Source: Taxillus chinensis (Eukaryota > Streptophyta > Magnoliopsida > Santalales > Loranthaceae). From it: a stretch of DNA of 64,000 nucleotides. The stretch is taken from assembly GCA_023512835.1 (NCBI GenBank), contig CM042087.1, forward strand, positions 8,038,550 through 8,102,549. Direction: 5' to 3'. The notes beneath the pieces were generated by a model. It did no database searches and had not been told where the DNA came from. It saw only the letters and a list, made by a program, of their open reading frames with translations. The translations under genes and the position numbers were made by a program. This document shows positions 11,831 to 21,751 of this stretch, piece after piece. Position 1 is the stretch's first letter, and each line of letters opens with the position of its first letter.

Positions 11831-13849
11831 TGTGATCACTGGTTTTCGTCCGGGCCCGTTTGGGGTGAGTTCAAACTAGACCAATGGTGAGAAGTTTTAG
11901 AGTCGCCACCAACTGTTTTTGGGGTACAATTGGATACCCTCTACTTTGAGTAGTTTAAATGTGTGGTCTGCGTTATCAGAGAAGAGTTCGGGAGTTGGTT
12001 ACGTGTAGGGAAGGATTAGCACCCCTACAGCGCCCTTTCGGTATCTAATTTAGGAGGAGGAGGTTTTTAATTTATTTGTACTGCCATGACTAGGTTAAGT
12101 TTCCTAAAGAGTCTATGATTTTTATTTGGCTAAGTTATTTGTCAAAGTTACGGTTAAAATTGATTTACCCTAAATCCCTAAAGGGAATCCTAAAAGTTTT
12201 GGGTTTTTGTTTAAAGTGAAGGATGAGATCCTACGGGTTGATGTTGGTTTTGGTTTTTCTTTTGGAAATTTAAGTCCTAAAAACTTGTTTTTTATTTTCC
12301 CCTTTTTTTAGTTTTTTGGGTTAGAAAACATTTTTTTGTTTTTTTTGTTTTGTAAAAAACGTTTTGTTTGGGTTTTGCTTTCTTTTGTCTCTTTTTTTTT
12401 TGGAAGGTAAAACATGTTTTTTTTTGCTTTGTGTTTTAAATGGAATTGGAACTCCTAAATATGGAAACGTGCATTTTTTAGATGCTTTCTTTTCCTTTTT
12501 TTTGACTTGAAATGCATTTTTTTTTGTGGTTTTGAAAACATTTTTTTTTGCAAGGATAAAACTTTGAAACTAACACAATAACATATAAAGTGATGTGTGT
12601 GATTGTGACATCCATAAATCAAAACGACCCACTCTTTTTCTTTCTTTTCTTTTTCTTCATGCCTCCCTTTGCTCTCTCTCTTTTTCTTTGTTTGTTGTTT
12701 TTTTTGCTATACTTTACATATTACAACATACACATATACAAAGGAAGGGGAAATACAAGGAAAACACAACGCAACCAATAAAAGAAAAAAGAAATACAAG
12801 GAAATATTAAGAGTTACATCAAATATCAATATAAATAAGCTGAAAAGTAATGAAGAAATAAGGGCTGAACCGACTTTGAAGCTTTGAACACCGAACTGCT
12901 GTGCGAATCTTGTCCACGCCGATAGTCGCTTGTCTAAATTTCCAAATCACCAAGTTCCAATAGCGTAAATGGCAAGGATCAGTTGGGATTTTGATTTGGA
13001 GATTGCAATGGTGTGTGGAGAGGAGAGAAGATGAAAAACAAGAACCTTTTTCTGGGTTTTGGGTAGAAAATGTGGGAAAGGGGGATGATGTATATTTTGG
13101 ATTCAGATTTTTTTTTTTGGGGCTGGAATTGAGGAGAATGGGTGTAAGGAATAGGGAATGAAAAAAAAACAATTGTTTTTGTGATGGAAACGTAAGAAGA
13201 GAACAAAGAAGAACTGGAATTGTTGTTTTTTGTTTCTTTCTGGGTAAAGAGCTGTAACGAGGTGTCAGGGAAAAGAGATTGGAAAGACTTGGACGATAGG
13301 ACAGGGGGAGTGTTGGGCAAAAATCTGGAATTAAGCAACTGGGTGTGAAGATGGTAGCAGGGTTCTCTCTTCTTTTTTGGATGGACGAGTGATCTCTTTT
13401 CTGTCTTTCTTTTTTCTCTCTCAACTCTCTATTTTTTTTCTTTTTTCTCTCTGTTTGCGCTTGGATGAGGAATGGTAGCAGGTCTTTTTTCAACGATGAG
13501 GGGTCTCTTCTCTTTTCTTTCACGAATAAGCCTCTCTGCGCAGGGATAGAAGACTGCATCTTAAAGTGCTGGCAGAAATTTTTGGCTGGACTGTCATTAA
13601 TTGCAGCATTTAATGCTGTATTATTGATTTCCTTATTTTTGTCCAGGTCTTGTGTGATCTGTCGAGTGGTCTGGCGACTTGCAGCTCGTGATTGCCCTTT
13701 TTAATGTTTCCGTTTAGCACATGTGACCGACAGGTATTCAAAAATAATTCTTTGTCAGATGGCCAGTTCATAAAACAAGTCTCGTGAACAACCAGCGAGA
13801 AAAAAAACGAAGCCAACGAGAAAAGCTAGCGAGAAAAGCCATCGGCGAC

Positions 13850-14195
13850 GATCAAAAGGCAAAGGGTCAAAATGTCGGCAGGTCAAAAGTCAACGGTCAA
13901 CGGTCAATGGGTCGAAGGGTCAAAAGTCGGAGGTTGACAGGCTTCGAGGGTCTGTGGGTCGTAGATCAAGGTTCGAAGGTTCGTAGATCAGGGTCGAAGG
14001 GTCAAAGGGTCGAAGGTCGGCGTGTTGGCAGCGAGGCTTTGAGGCTTCGACTCTTCGAGGCTTCGAGGCTTCGAGGCTTCGGGGCTTCGATGCTTCGGGG
14101 CTTCGAGGCTTCGAAGGTCAATGGGTCGAGGTGTCGAGTCGAAGGTCGGAGTGTCGGCAGGTCAATGGTCAACGGTCAAAGGTCAACCTCGAAGT
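13850..14195 (-). repeat. TCGAAGCC-type minisatellite in the 3' LTR of C
   Basis: Near-perfect 8-bp units (GAGGCTTC on the plus strand) at about 14030-14115 are flanked by looser GGTCGAAGG / TCAACGGTCAA repeats. The copy in the 5' LTR (48930-49245) is shorter and lacks most 8-bp units, so the array changed length after insertion. Confidence 0.85.
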
Positions 14196-14455
14196 TTTTT
14201 TTTTAACTTTTTAACTTTTAATTACCTTTTTACCCTTACCCACAATGCAAAAACGAACAAACTTTGGGAGATTGTTTGGGAAGCTCCGTATTTGCCTGAA
14301 TAGTCATTTTTGAGAATCTCGCATGGTCACATTTTCGGGCCCTTTGACCAGGGGCATTGACCGTCTTTTGGCACGTTTTGACTTTTCCAACGAAAGTTAT
14401 TTTGGCCATAACTTCTTCATTTTAAGTCCGATTTGAGCTCGGTCAAGTGCGTTGG

Positions 14456-14943
14456 TGTTGGGTCTCTAACGTCCCATAGATCAATCCCACATCGGTTAGG
14501 GCGAACATTGAGGTCGTCCTAATGAGGAGGCTCATGTGCACCTTGTCACAACGCGTTTTAACGGGTCGCTGCCCATTAGAAACAAATCCGTGCAGGCTGC
14601 GGCCTATGGGTGGGCGCGCGAGTGCCAAAGCGGACAATATTGTGATAGTGAGTGCCTTGGCCGAGGTCCAACAAGTGGTATCAGAGCAGGGTCCTCTAGA
14701 CCGATGGTTGGATTGGGGGGGAGACTGTTGGGTCTCTAACGTCCCATAGATCAATCCCACATCGGTTAGGGCGAACATTGAGGTCGTCCTAATGAGTAGG
14801 CTCATGTGCACCTTGTCACAATGCGTTTTAACGGGTCGCGGCCCATTAGAAACAAATTCGTGCGGGCTGCGGCCTATGGGTGGGCGCGCGAGTGCCAAAG
14901 CGGACAATATTGTGATAGTGAGTGCCCTGGCCGAGGTCCAACA
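14456..14943 (+). mobile_element. TRIM element with 52-bp internal region
   Basis: Two 218-bp direct repeats (14456-14673 and 14726-14943) start TGTTGGGTC and end TCCAACA. Between them are only 52 bp: the PBS TGGTATCAGAGC (14676-14687, initiator tRNA-Met type) and a purine tract ending GGGGGGGAGAC (to 14725). Exact target duplications GTTGG flank it (14451-14455, 14944-14948). I count six differences between the LTRs (about 2.8%). It encodes nothing and must have been mobilised in trans. The LTR contains CCCACATCGG and AAAGCGGACAATAT, shared with the LTR at 59124-59294. Confidence 0.95.
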
Positions 14944-14960
14944 GTTGGTCTCCAATTTTC

Positions 14961-14990
14961 AAAACGACGTAGTTTTTGATGGAACAAGCT
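14961..14990. other. 30-bp patch of element R LTR sequence inside the C LTR
   Basis: The 5' LTR of C has 7 bp (ATCCTCC) between CCAATTTTC and ATCACCTGG. Here the same borders enclose 30 bp that match, inverted, the R LTR around 15905-15935 (GATGGAACAAGCT plus one palindromic box). It is best read as filler copied during break repair. Confidence 0.75.
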
Positions 14991-15215
14991 ATCACCTGGT
15001 GTCGGTCTTGGGGCGCTTCAAGGACTTATAGCAGAAGTCATTAATTTTGGACTCCCCCATCCGTGTCAATTGTGTCCATCTCATGCAGATTAGGGTAAAC
15101 CATTCCTTGGAAGTATGGGATCATTGTGGACCTGTTCAACAAGGTATATGGCAAGGGCAGAAAGGTATATCAAACGGGGTTAGTATGTCCAACACGAACA
15201 AAATGGGGTCCAACA

Positions 15216-15362
15216 GCTGCCCCTCTTTGTACGCTGTTTGTATACAAACAGCGTACAAAGACAAAAAGGAGTCATTTTGGACGGGTTGGAGCACTTACCT
15301 GGCTTACCTTGCACAGAGGAAGAATAGAAAGCGGTGGTTAGGTCTGTTCCCCAGAGTGAAAA
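15216..15362 (-). other. End of the 3' UTR and polypurine tract of element C
   Basis: On the minus strand AAAGAGGGGCAGC precedes TGTTGG, the same arrangement as in element A. It is interrupted at 15363 by element R and resumes at 26985, with GAAAA at both sides. The exact palindrome 15225-15260 lies directly upstream of the purine tract. Confidence 0.8.
15225..15260. repeat. 36-bp perfect palindrome next to the PPT of C
   Basis: The left arm starts CTTTGTACGCTGTTTG and the right arm is its exact reverse complement, with no spacer and TATA at the centre. Its last bases overlap the start of the PPT. Element A has a decayed version at the same position. Confidence 0.95.
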
Positions 15363-15915
15363 TGAAATGACCCGTGTGTAAGAAGTTAACCACAAACACC
15401 TTGGATGTTGGTGCACAAGTTTGAGGTAAGAGATGAGCCCAAGAAGGGACTTTTGAGAGGTGCATGTGACAAGTGGTAACGTACATTTATGCCCTAGGAA
15501 GATGCTATGCATATACATGCGGTTTTAAGCTGTTTTGGCAGATCTTGGAGCTCACTTTTGATATAGTAGATGGCCTCAAACAAATGGCATGCAAGAACAA
15601 AAGTTGCTTAGAATGAAGTCCTCTATCTCCCACAGAAATTTCAGAGCATTTGGAGCTGCACGTGAATTCACCCATTTCACGTGCAAGCATATTTTTGCTT
15701 CTCAGACCTCTACAAGATGCAAGGAGGCTTGGGGTGAAGTTTGAGTGCTTTTGGAGCTGCACGCCAATTGGGGAAATGGCGTTCAAATTGGCGTGCAGGC
15801 ATGTTTTTGCATTGTTACCTTGGTTTTGTCATTCTAATCATCTTTTCCCAAAGGACCATGTTGGAATTGTGAATATTTTGGTGTGTATGGATGTGGGAAG
15901 GTCATAGCTTGTTCC

Positions 15916-15992
15916 ATCAAAACTACGTCGTTTTGATACTGGGATTCACTTAATCAAAACTATGTCATTTTGATGTTGTGTTGTCTATATAA
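15916..15992 (+). promoter_or_regulatory. LTR promoter: twin palindromic boxes and TATA box
   Basis: Two 22-bp boxes, ATCAAAAC at one end and GTTTTGAT at the other with a TACGTC-type core, lie 37 bp apart. The second box is worn. TATATAA follows 12 bp after it. The same trio is at 22305-22382, 23969-24045 and 25642-25718, and in minus orientation at 56797-56855. The ACGT core resembles plant bZIP sites; that role is inferred. Confidence 0.65.
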
Positions 15993-16552
15993 GGAGGAGA
16001 AGCCCCTCTGTTTTAGGTTTAGGGTTTGTTGCTCCACCAGCTGTCGCAGAGAGAGAGAGAGACGGAAGGAGAGCTTCTGGTGGCTGCCGAAGCGTCTTGC
16101 GTGGGTGGTCGGAGTCTTGCGTTGAAGCGGGAGCAGGAGAACATACAAGGTAGGGGTTCTGTCCTTCCTAAATCCTCCTCTGTTCTAGGGTTCTAGGGTA
16201 GTCTATGGATTATATTTGTTTATATATATATATGTAATCCATATAGGTGTGATCTCCTATATGGATGTTGGCCTTCAATGGCATTTTGGTGTGATTCTGT
16301 TGTTGGGCGGTCAGTGCATGTTACATGTTCGATGAAATGCTTGTGTGACTGTTGTTGTGTGTATATGCCTAATATCTGTTTGATAATATGCCTGTGTGGC
16401 TGGACTTGTGATTTGGTGTATGTATGCATGTTGGGTGTTTGTTCTATTGCCTGAATGGCTGGGTTGTGCACTTGTGAACGGGTGCGCACCAAGTGTTTGG
16501 TTTTATGCTTGAGTGACCGTATTGTATGTTGTGTACATGACTGTGGTATCTG

Positions 16553-16680
16553 GCCTGAAGAGGCGGTTAAATTACTTTGCCTGAGAGGCGGTTAAACCAG
16601 TGGCCTGAAGAGGCGGTTAAATTACTTTGCCCGAGAGGCGGTTAAATCAGTGGCCTGAAGAGGCGGTTAAATTACTTGCT
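16553..16680 (+). repeat. GGCGGTTAAA short tandem repeats in LTR1
   Basis: A dimeric unit of about 50 bp (CTGAAGAGGCGGTTAAATTA, then a CTGAGAGGCGGTTAAACCAG-like half) is repeated two and a half times downstream of the TATA box. Corresponding arrays lie near 22955-23080, 24600-24750 and 26283-26462, with differing copy number. Confidence 0.85.
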
Positions 16681-17962
16681 TGAAATGTGGTTTGTTAGCC
16701 AGTGTGGCTGGGGTTGAGGTTACGCCCGCTTGTGTGGAATGCTTTATTTTTTCTTAATACTGCCACGTCACTACACCTGTGCACATGCATGTAGCCGCTA
16801 GGAGCATGGGAAGGGTTGGGGAGACTTGATCCCTACTGAGCTGTGGTTATTCACCCCTCTTACTGTGTTTGCTTGTTTTCCAGGGACTTACAGGCGTTAG
16901 GTGGATACACCAAGGTGGAAGACCATCTTCATTTTATTGTTCACTTCAGTGATGTAATTTCTTAATTTATGTAACGCCAAGGGGGGAAATGTACTAAGGG
17001 AATTGAATTGTAGTTAGGAACATGGTTGGTTTGTGAACCTTAAATGTTTGAAATTAAATAAAGATGTGGCTTGTTTGATTTATTGTAATTGTTAGTCTTG
17101 TTTGTATGGCATCCAGTAATCCAACCCCGTTGCCCTCCGTGTGGGTGAATGGGGAGTCACGTACCTGTTTCCTTGGGTTGGAAATTCGGGGCGTGAGAAA
17201 ATGGTATCAGAGCATGGTCTAGTTGGCCTAGGGTAGTGGGCGGATCTGGTTATCTTGAGTCCTTTGGAGGAGCCTGGAGGGACATGCCTGATCAACATGG
17301 TCCTCTTTGAGCCTCTAAGGTGTACTTGGGGTAGTCCAGACCTGAGGTAGGATTTGCATGCATTGACATTAGGGCACTAGTTGCATTTGTTGTCTTTGTG
17401 TGATTGTGTGGGTAACCGACATAAAGCATGTGAGAGAAAATATGAAGAACATGTTTTAATCTGTGCAACTCTGATTAATTCTGATTTTATGACAACTTGA
17501 GCTGTGTGCTTGTGGAATTGCTGTTTGTGCAATGTGGTTTAATGAGAACTGAAATGTGTGCAGTGTGTAATTGCATGGATAAATGGTTTGAACGTGATAA
17601 AGTTTCAATTGTGCAACTCTGAAATTTTGTGATGGTTCGAGCATGAAAACATGGAAAAGAAATTGTGGTATTGAAACTGAGTGCTTGTGAACGTGAAGCT
17701 TGTGAAATGTGAACGAACAAAAAATAAAATAAAATAAAATATAATAATGTTGGTGTTCTGTGAATGATTGAGTATGTGCCTTTGTATGGTATTGTGTGGA
17801 GGAAGCGATGTTGTGTTCAAAATGATGAGATATCCACTTAAGTATAGATTATATGTGCAATGTAAAGGTGTGAACTTGTATAGTCTGTGATGTGCATCCA
17901 TGAAATTGTGTGGTGATAATGCATGTTTTGAGGTTAGTTATAGCTCGAATGCCTAGTCGGTA

Positions 17963-18437
17963 ATGGTATTGCGATTGTTGAGTGATAACCTGCAGCGCTG
18001 CCTTTTCGTGGAGCCAATGTCTCCGAAAATTGTGACTGTGTCGACTATTGAGGTAGCAGAGAAGCCCGCCCCTCGGGCTGGGCAAGTGGGTGAGCTGCAG
18101 GATGTAAGTAATGATCTAATCATGGCAGAGGTTGGCATCTTAAGCCTGGTAATTCAAGAGTTGAAGGATGAGATTCGACAACTGATTAAGAGCGAGGTAC
18201 ATCGAGAGCTATCAACCCACATCATCGGGGGGAGCTTGGGTGAAGATTAATTGAAGCATAGTTGTCCTAATCAGCAGAAAGGGGCTCAAGAGGTAGAGAC
18301 CAGTTTCCCAAAGGGGTTGTTCTTGCAGTGGACAACTGGGACATTGGACAAGAGTATGGCAGGAAGAAGTACTAGTGTCGCATCTGTGGAAAAGTAGGAC
18401 ATCTCCAGACAGTCTGTTTTGGTAAAGCAAGGCATGG
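17963..18437 (+). pseudogene. Gag remnant of element R
   Basis: An open stretch (17963-18250) contains AEVGILSLVIQELKDEIR and QLIKSEVHREL at the place where elements S and T have their gag N-terminus (AQVRALSENVQ, EDLRGEILNEV). After about 115 bp a zinc knuckle follows, CRICGKVGHLQTVCFGK (about 18378-18428), of C-x2-C-x4-H-x4-C form, close to the second knuckle of S. A stop codon directly precedes it. The large middle of gag is missing, so this is a deletion derivative. Confidence 0.65.
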
Positions 18438-18837
18438 TGCTAGAGGACTGGCTCAGCGAGCTAGGGATAAAGCAAAAAAATTCAAACCTTGTTTGGGGGC
18501 CGAAGACTACCAAGTGAGGCTAAAAGGAGAGCATGGCAGAACTTTCCTTAGTCAAGGGTACGATTTTGATTCTCGCGTGTTAAGATTTCTGTTTAGTGGT
18601 GGTATCATATTCCTTTAATGATAGTGATCGGTTGAGTCTCGTGCTTGGATTAGGTGAGGTCAGGTGAACCTTTGATTGCTGCGTTTCTAGCAATTTAATT
18701 AAGACACTTGTGATAGAGGGGTATTTTCGCTGGGTGGGCTCTTGAGCCACTGTTTTATGTTAGGTGAGGCTTAGAAGGTCCTTTGAGTTACCATTTTGGA
18801 TGGACGTTGTTGGGGGCCTACTAGAGAATAAATGAGT

Positions 18838-18840
<3 letters not shown>

Positions 18841-18872
<32 letters not shown>
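18841..18872. repeat. (AT)16 microsatellite
   Basis: Uninterrupted AT dinucleotides in the internal region of element R. Confidence 0.95.
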
Positions 18873-18874
<2 letters not shown>

Positions 18875-21751
18875 CACGAAAAGACTAATAAATTACTAAT
18901 GGTTATGAATAGTTGTTGGAAAGAGTTGGTGGTTTTAATGTGGTCTAAAGTGTTAATTGTATCTTTGTGTGGTAGTCAATTTTGGGCGCCCGTGTGTGAG
19001 GAAAGTAATAAATGTTACTGTGTGACCACTAATACTCTGGCGTAGGTGAGATTACCTCTGGTCTAGCTAGCCTAGGAAGCTGGAGGCATGAGTTAGTGGC
19101 TTGTGGGTAGTGTGTGACCCCGCTGTGGCAACCTTGAGTAATAGAAATGTGTTTTCATGTGAGTAGAGGTTTACGTAGATGTCTTACCTAAGAAGGATGT
19201 TCTTTTGGTAACCTTTCCAAGTGTCACGGTTGAGGGAAGAAATTGCCACTAGTATAACCCACTCCTTGAGTCATTGAGATTTAAATTGATTGGCGAGAGT
19301 GGTATGTGACTTTAAGGTTCTTATGGGTGTCCTGTAAAGATGGCTGCAAATTCTTGGGTGGCCAAACATTGACCACGTGTCATGCTGGTGGTGTGTGAAA
19401 GACCTTGGGTAATGTTCATAGGATATGTGGTGAAATGGGTTTGCATATGTATACAAATGTGATGAGTTCTGGAACTAGGTTATGAGTGAGTTTATAGGAT
19501 CGTGCCCAGTGAACCCAATCAGTGCAAGCAGGCAAGCGAGTGAGATTGGGCAGGCCTTGTTTGGGTTTTTCCTCATAATTTGGAGACATCTTCCGAGGGG
19601 TTGAGGATGTACTCCTTGTGGTAGGACCATTCCGTTAATCCATGTCATATGGGTAATAGGCTTAAAAGAGGTGAGGAGGTGGGGGCTAGTATGTCCTCTC
19701 TTACATGTGTTCTACACAGTAGTTTATTTCGTGTGTTGTGGTTGTTTTGTTTTGTTGTGTGTGTTGCATATGTGCTAAAGGGGTATAGCAAAGTTCTTAT
19801 GTGTGGGTCTCGTGGCAGACATATGCAGAGGAGTAGGAGGTGATGCATGCGCATATTATGTGCGGTGTGGGATGAAGATGGTTGTTATGTGTAATGTTGA
19901 TTCTATTCCTTGTCACGTGTGATGGCATGCTAAGTTAAAGTGTGAAAGTATTGATGAGTTGTGATTCACTGAATGGAGTCAGATGTGAGTTTTGCTTGTA
20001 AGGGGTATTAGTCTTTACTCCTTTGGGGGAGATTTGTGTCCTGCGGCTATTAATGGGGTCTTCATGCTACATATGTTCTTCTTGAAAGTCTTTCGTGTGC
20101 GTTTTTATGCGGTAAGTGAGATGGTCCACGCCATCAGAGTGTTGGTGTGTTTGGGAGCTACGTGAATGTCCCGAATAAGGAGTTTGCATGTCTCGTTTCT
20201 TGTGCCTACCCGGAGGAATTGCAGTGACCATATTAAGCTGCGGCTAGAGCCTGAGTATTTCTTGGTCCATTTGAGTGTTTTGTTGGTGTGTTGAGATAAA
20301 ACGTAATAGTTGATATAGTGGAGTTCGTGGGCCATGAGGTGGAGTATGTCTTGGAGGCAAGGGATTTTCTTGTGACCTGTGAGTGGTGACACAGAGGATT
20401 CCATTGTGGTCAGGTTGCAGATAGGAGAGTTTTCAGTGTGGGGAGAACTATGTTGTTCTTAGCAACTCGGCGTCAAGGGATTCCTATCGCGTGGCCCGTC
20501 TGCTGACTTGGTAAGGCATTATCTCTTGGGCTGTACGGTAAGCCTCAGTTGTGAAGGCTGTGTGGGACCTTGGCGGATCTCTATTTGACCGTGATCAAGG
20601 AGGTCGATTCTCAAAGTCGGTGACTAGTGATAGCCCGATAGTGGGTTTTGGTCTTACCATGGTTGTGTGTGTGGTGCTGCATTTACTATTTTTAGTGCAT
20701 CCTTGGACTCCGTTGGGCGCCAGGTTGACTGCAACCGAGTGGTTGAGGGCAGACTCTATTCTCGTGTTTCTGTGTCCAGGCTTGTACTCTGTTCTGCGTC
20801 ACCATTGGCGTTGGTGGGGTTTTAATGTTCCTTGCTTGAGTGAGGTGGTTTTCGTAGTGATGATGGTGCTGCTGAGGTGAGCTCCCTGTGTGAGCATGTG
20901 ATTGTGGTTTGCATAACGTTATCCTGTTTGTTTCTGTTTCATTGTGACCTCATTGTGCTTGCTGTTAGGGTGAGGTCTACCTATGGGCTGAGGCTGCGTT
21001 GACTTCAAATCCCAATTGGTGGGCAATTGTTGGGTATTTTACGTTGTGGAGTGTTGGTCCCATCGTGCCGCGAGTTGGCATCTCCAACATTTGTGGTAAT
21101 GACTGCATTATGTGTTGCTTTGATCTTTTCCTGTCGTTTACTATTTGGTTTCCCTTTTCGGGGACGAAAAGTCCAAAGGTGGGACGGTTGTGAGGAAACT
21201 CCCAACGACTGCGTTTGTATGGTATTGGCGACTGTGCAGTGGAACGTTAAATGTGTAGTAGTGTTTTGTGACATGTGACCTAGGTAATTTGTTAAAAGTG
21301 TTGGCGAAGGGAGTATATGTCTTACATCATTGTGACATGTGCCTACTTGTGAAGTATGTGTTAGGTGAGGAGGAGACGTGGGAGCGTGAGTCCATGAACC
21401 GTGAGCAGCACCCAGAGTTGTTCGAGGACGAACAAGCTTAAGAGTGGGAGGTGGCTGTTGGCCAAGGGATAATGATTTGGTGTATTTGTATTGTCTTTTA
21501 GACATGTGTTCATATTTGTGATGTGTTTTGAGATGTGTATTTGCGACATGCGGATATGTGTGTTATATGCATTATTGTGATGCATGTGGTTATGGATTAT
21601 GGTGGTACCTTGTTATGTGCTGTTATGTGCTGTGCGCGGTGTATGACCCATTTGGGTGTTGTGGCTCGCCGTGTGGCAAATGGGTAGCTTGTGTTTGTTT
21701 TCCTCGTATGTCATTTCTTTTCAAGGACGAAAAGTTTTAAGGGGGAGAGGA

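Larger units (their letters stand above)
11831..15215 (-). repeat. 3' LTR of element C (interrupted by a TRIM)
   Basis: On the minus strand it runs from TGTTGG (15215) to GATCACA (11831). Without the TRIM and its 5-bp duplication it is 2892 bp, against 2876 bp for the 5' LTR. The anchor (minus GGTAAAAAGGTAATTA) is at 14219-14234, next to the TCGAAGCC array. A 30-bp foreign patch lies at 14961-14990. T/G-rich low complexity (12290-12560) is the minus-strand view of the A/C-rich tract. Long open frames across 12819-13559 are not treated as genes. Confidence 0.88.
15363..17198 (+). repeat. LTR1 of element R
   Basis: Starts TGAAATGACCCG (LTR2 has TGTAATGACCCG) and ends GGGCGTGAGA (others GGGCGTGACA), so both ends carry one change. 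It contains, in order, the G-box inverted repeat (15658-15684), two palindromic boxes (15916-15937, 15953-15974), TATATAA (15986-15992), a GA-rich leader, the GGCGGTTAAA repeats and AATAAA near 17057. An 85-codon frame (15650-15907) recurs in all four copies but has no recognisable domain. Confidence 0.85.
17199..21751 (+). other. Internal region of element R: PBS, leader, gag remnants, no pol
   Basis: The PBS TGGTATCAGAGC is at 17202-17213. The following leader (GGCCTAGGGTAGTGGGCGGA, CATGCCTGATCAACATGG) matches that of element S. From about 18500 to 21400 I see no coding similarity to any retroelement protein. An (AT)16 microsatellite occupies 18841-18872. A PPT-like module (TTCGAGGACGAACAAGC, then AGAGTGGGAGG) lies near 21419-21452, and the real PPT (AAGGGGGAGAGGA) at 21739-21751. 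This is a LARD-like organisation. Confidence 0.7.

Noticed and set aside
12819..13559. 246-codon minus-strand open frame
   Set aside because: Lies wholly in the LTR of C. The partner LTR has it broken in pieces (47891-48631) and composition is low complexity, so it is not a gene.
14456..14943. Tandem duplication of a host sequence
   Set aside because: PBS, PPT, TG-CA ends and exact 5-bp target duplications identify it as a TRIM.
15650..15907. 85-codon frame present in all four R LTR copies
   Set aside because: Repetition is explained by copying of the LTR. It overlaps the G-box inverted repeat and promoter region and matches no protein family I know.
17202..17213. TGGTATCAGAGC as part of a tRNA gene (also 14676, 41450, 52331, 59297)
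   Set aside because: Each lies directly after an LTR and is a primer-binding site; no tRNA cloverleaf surrounds it.
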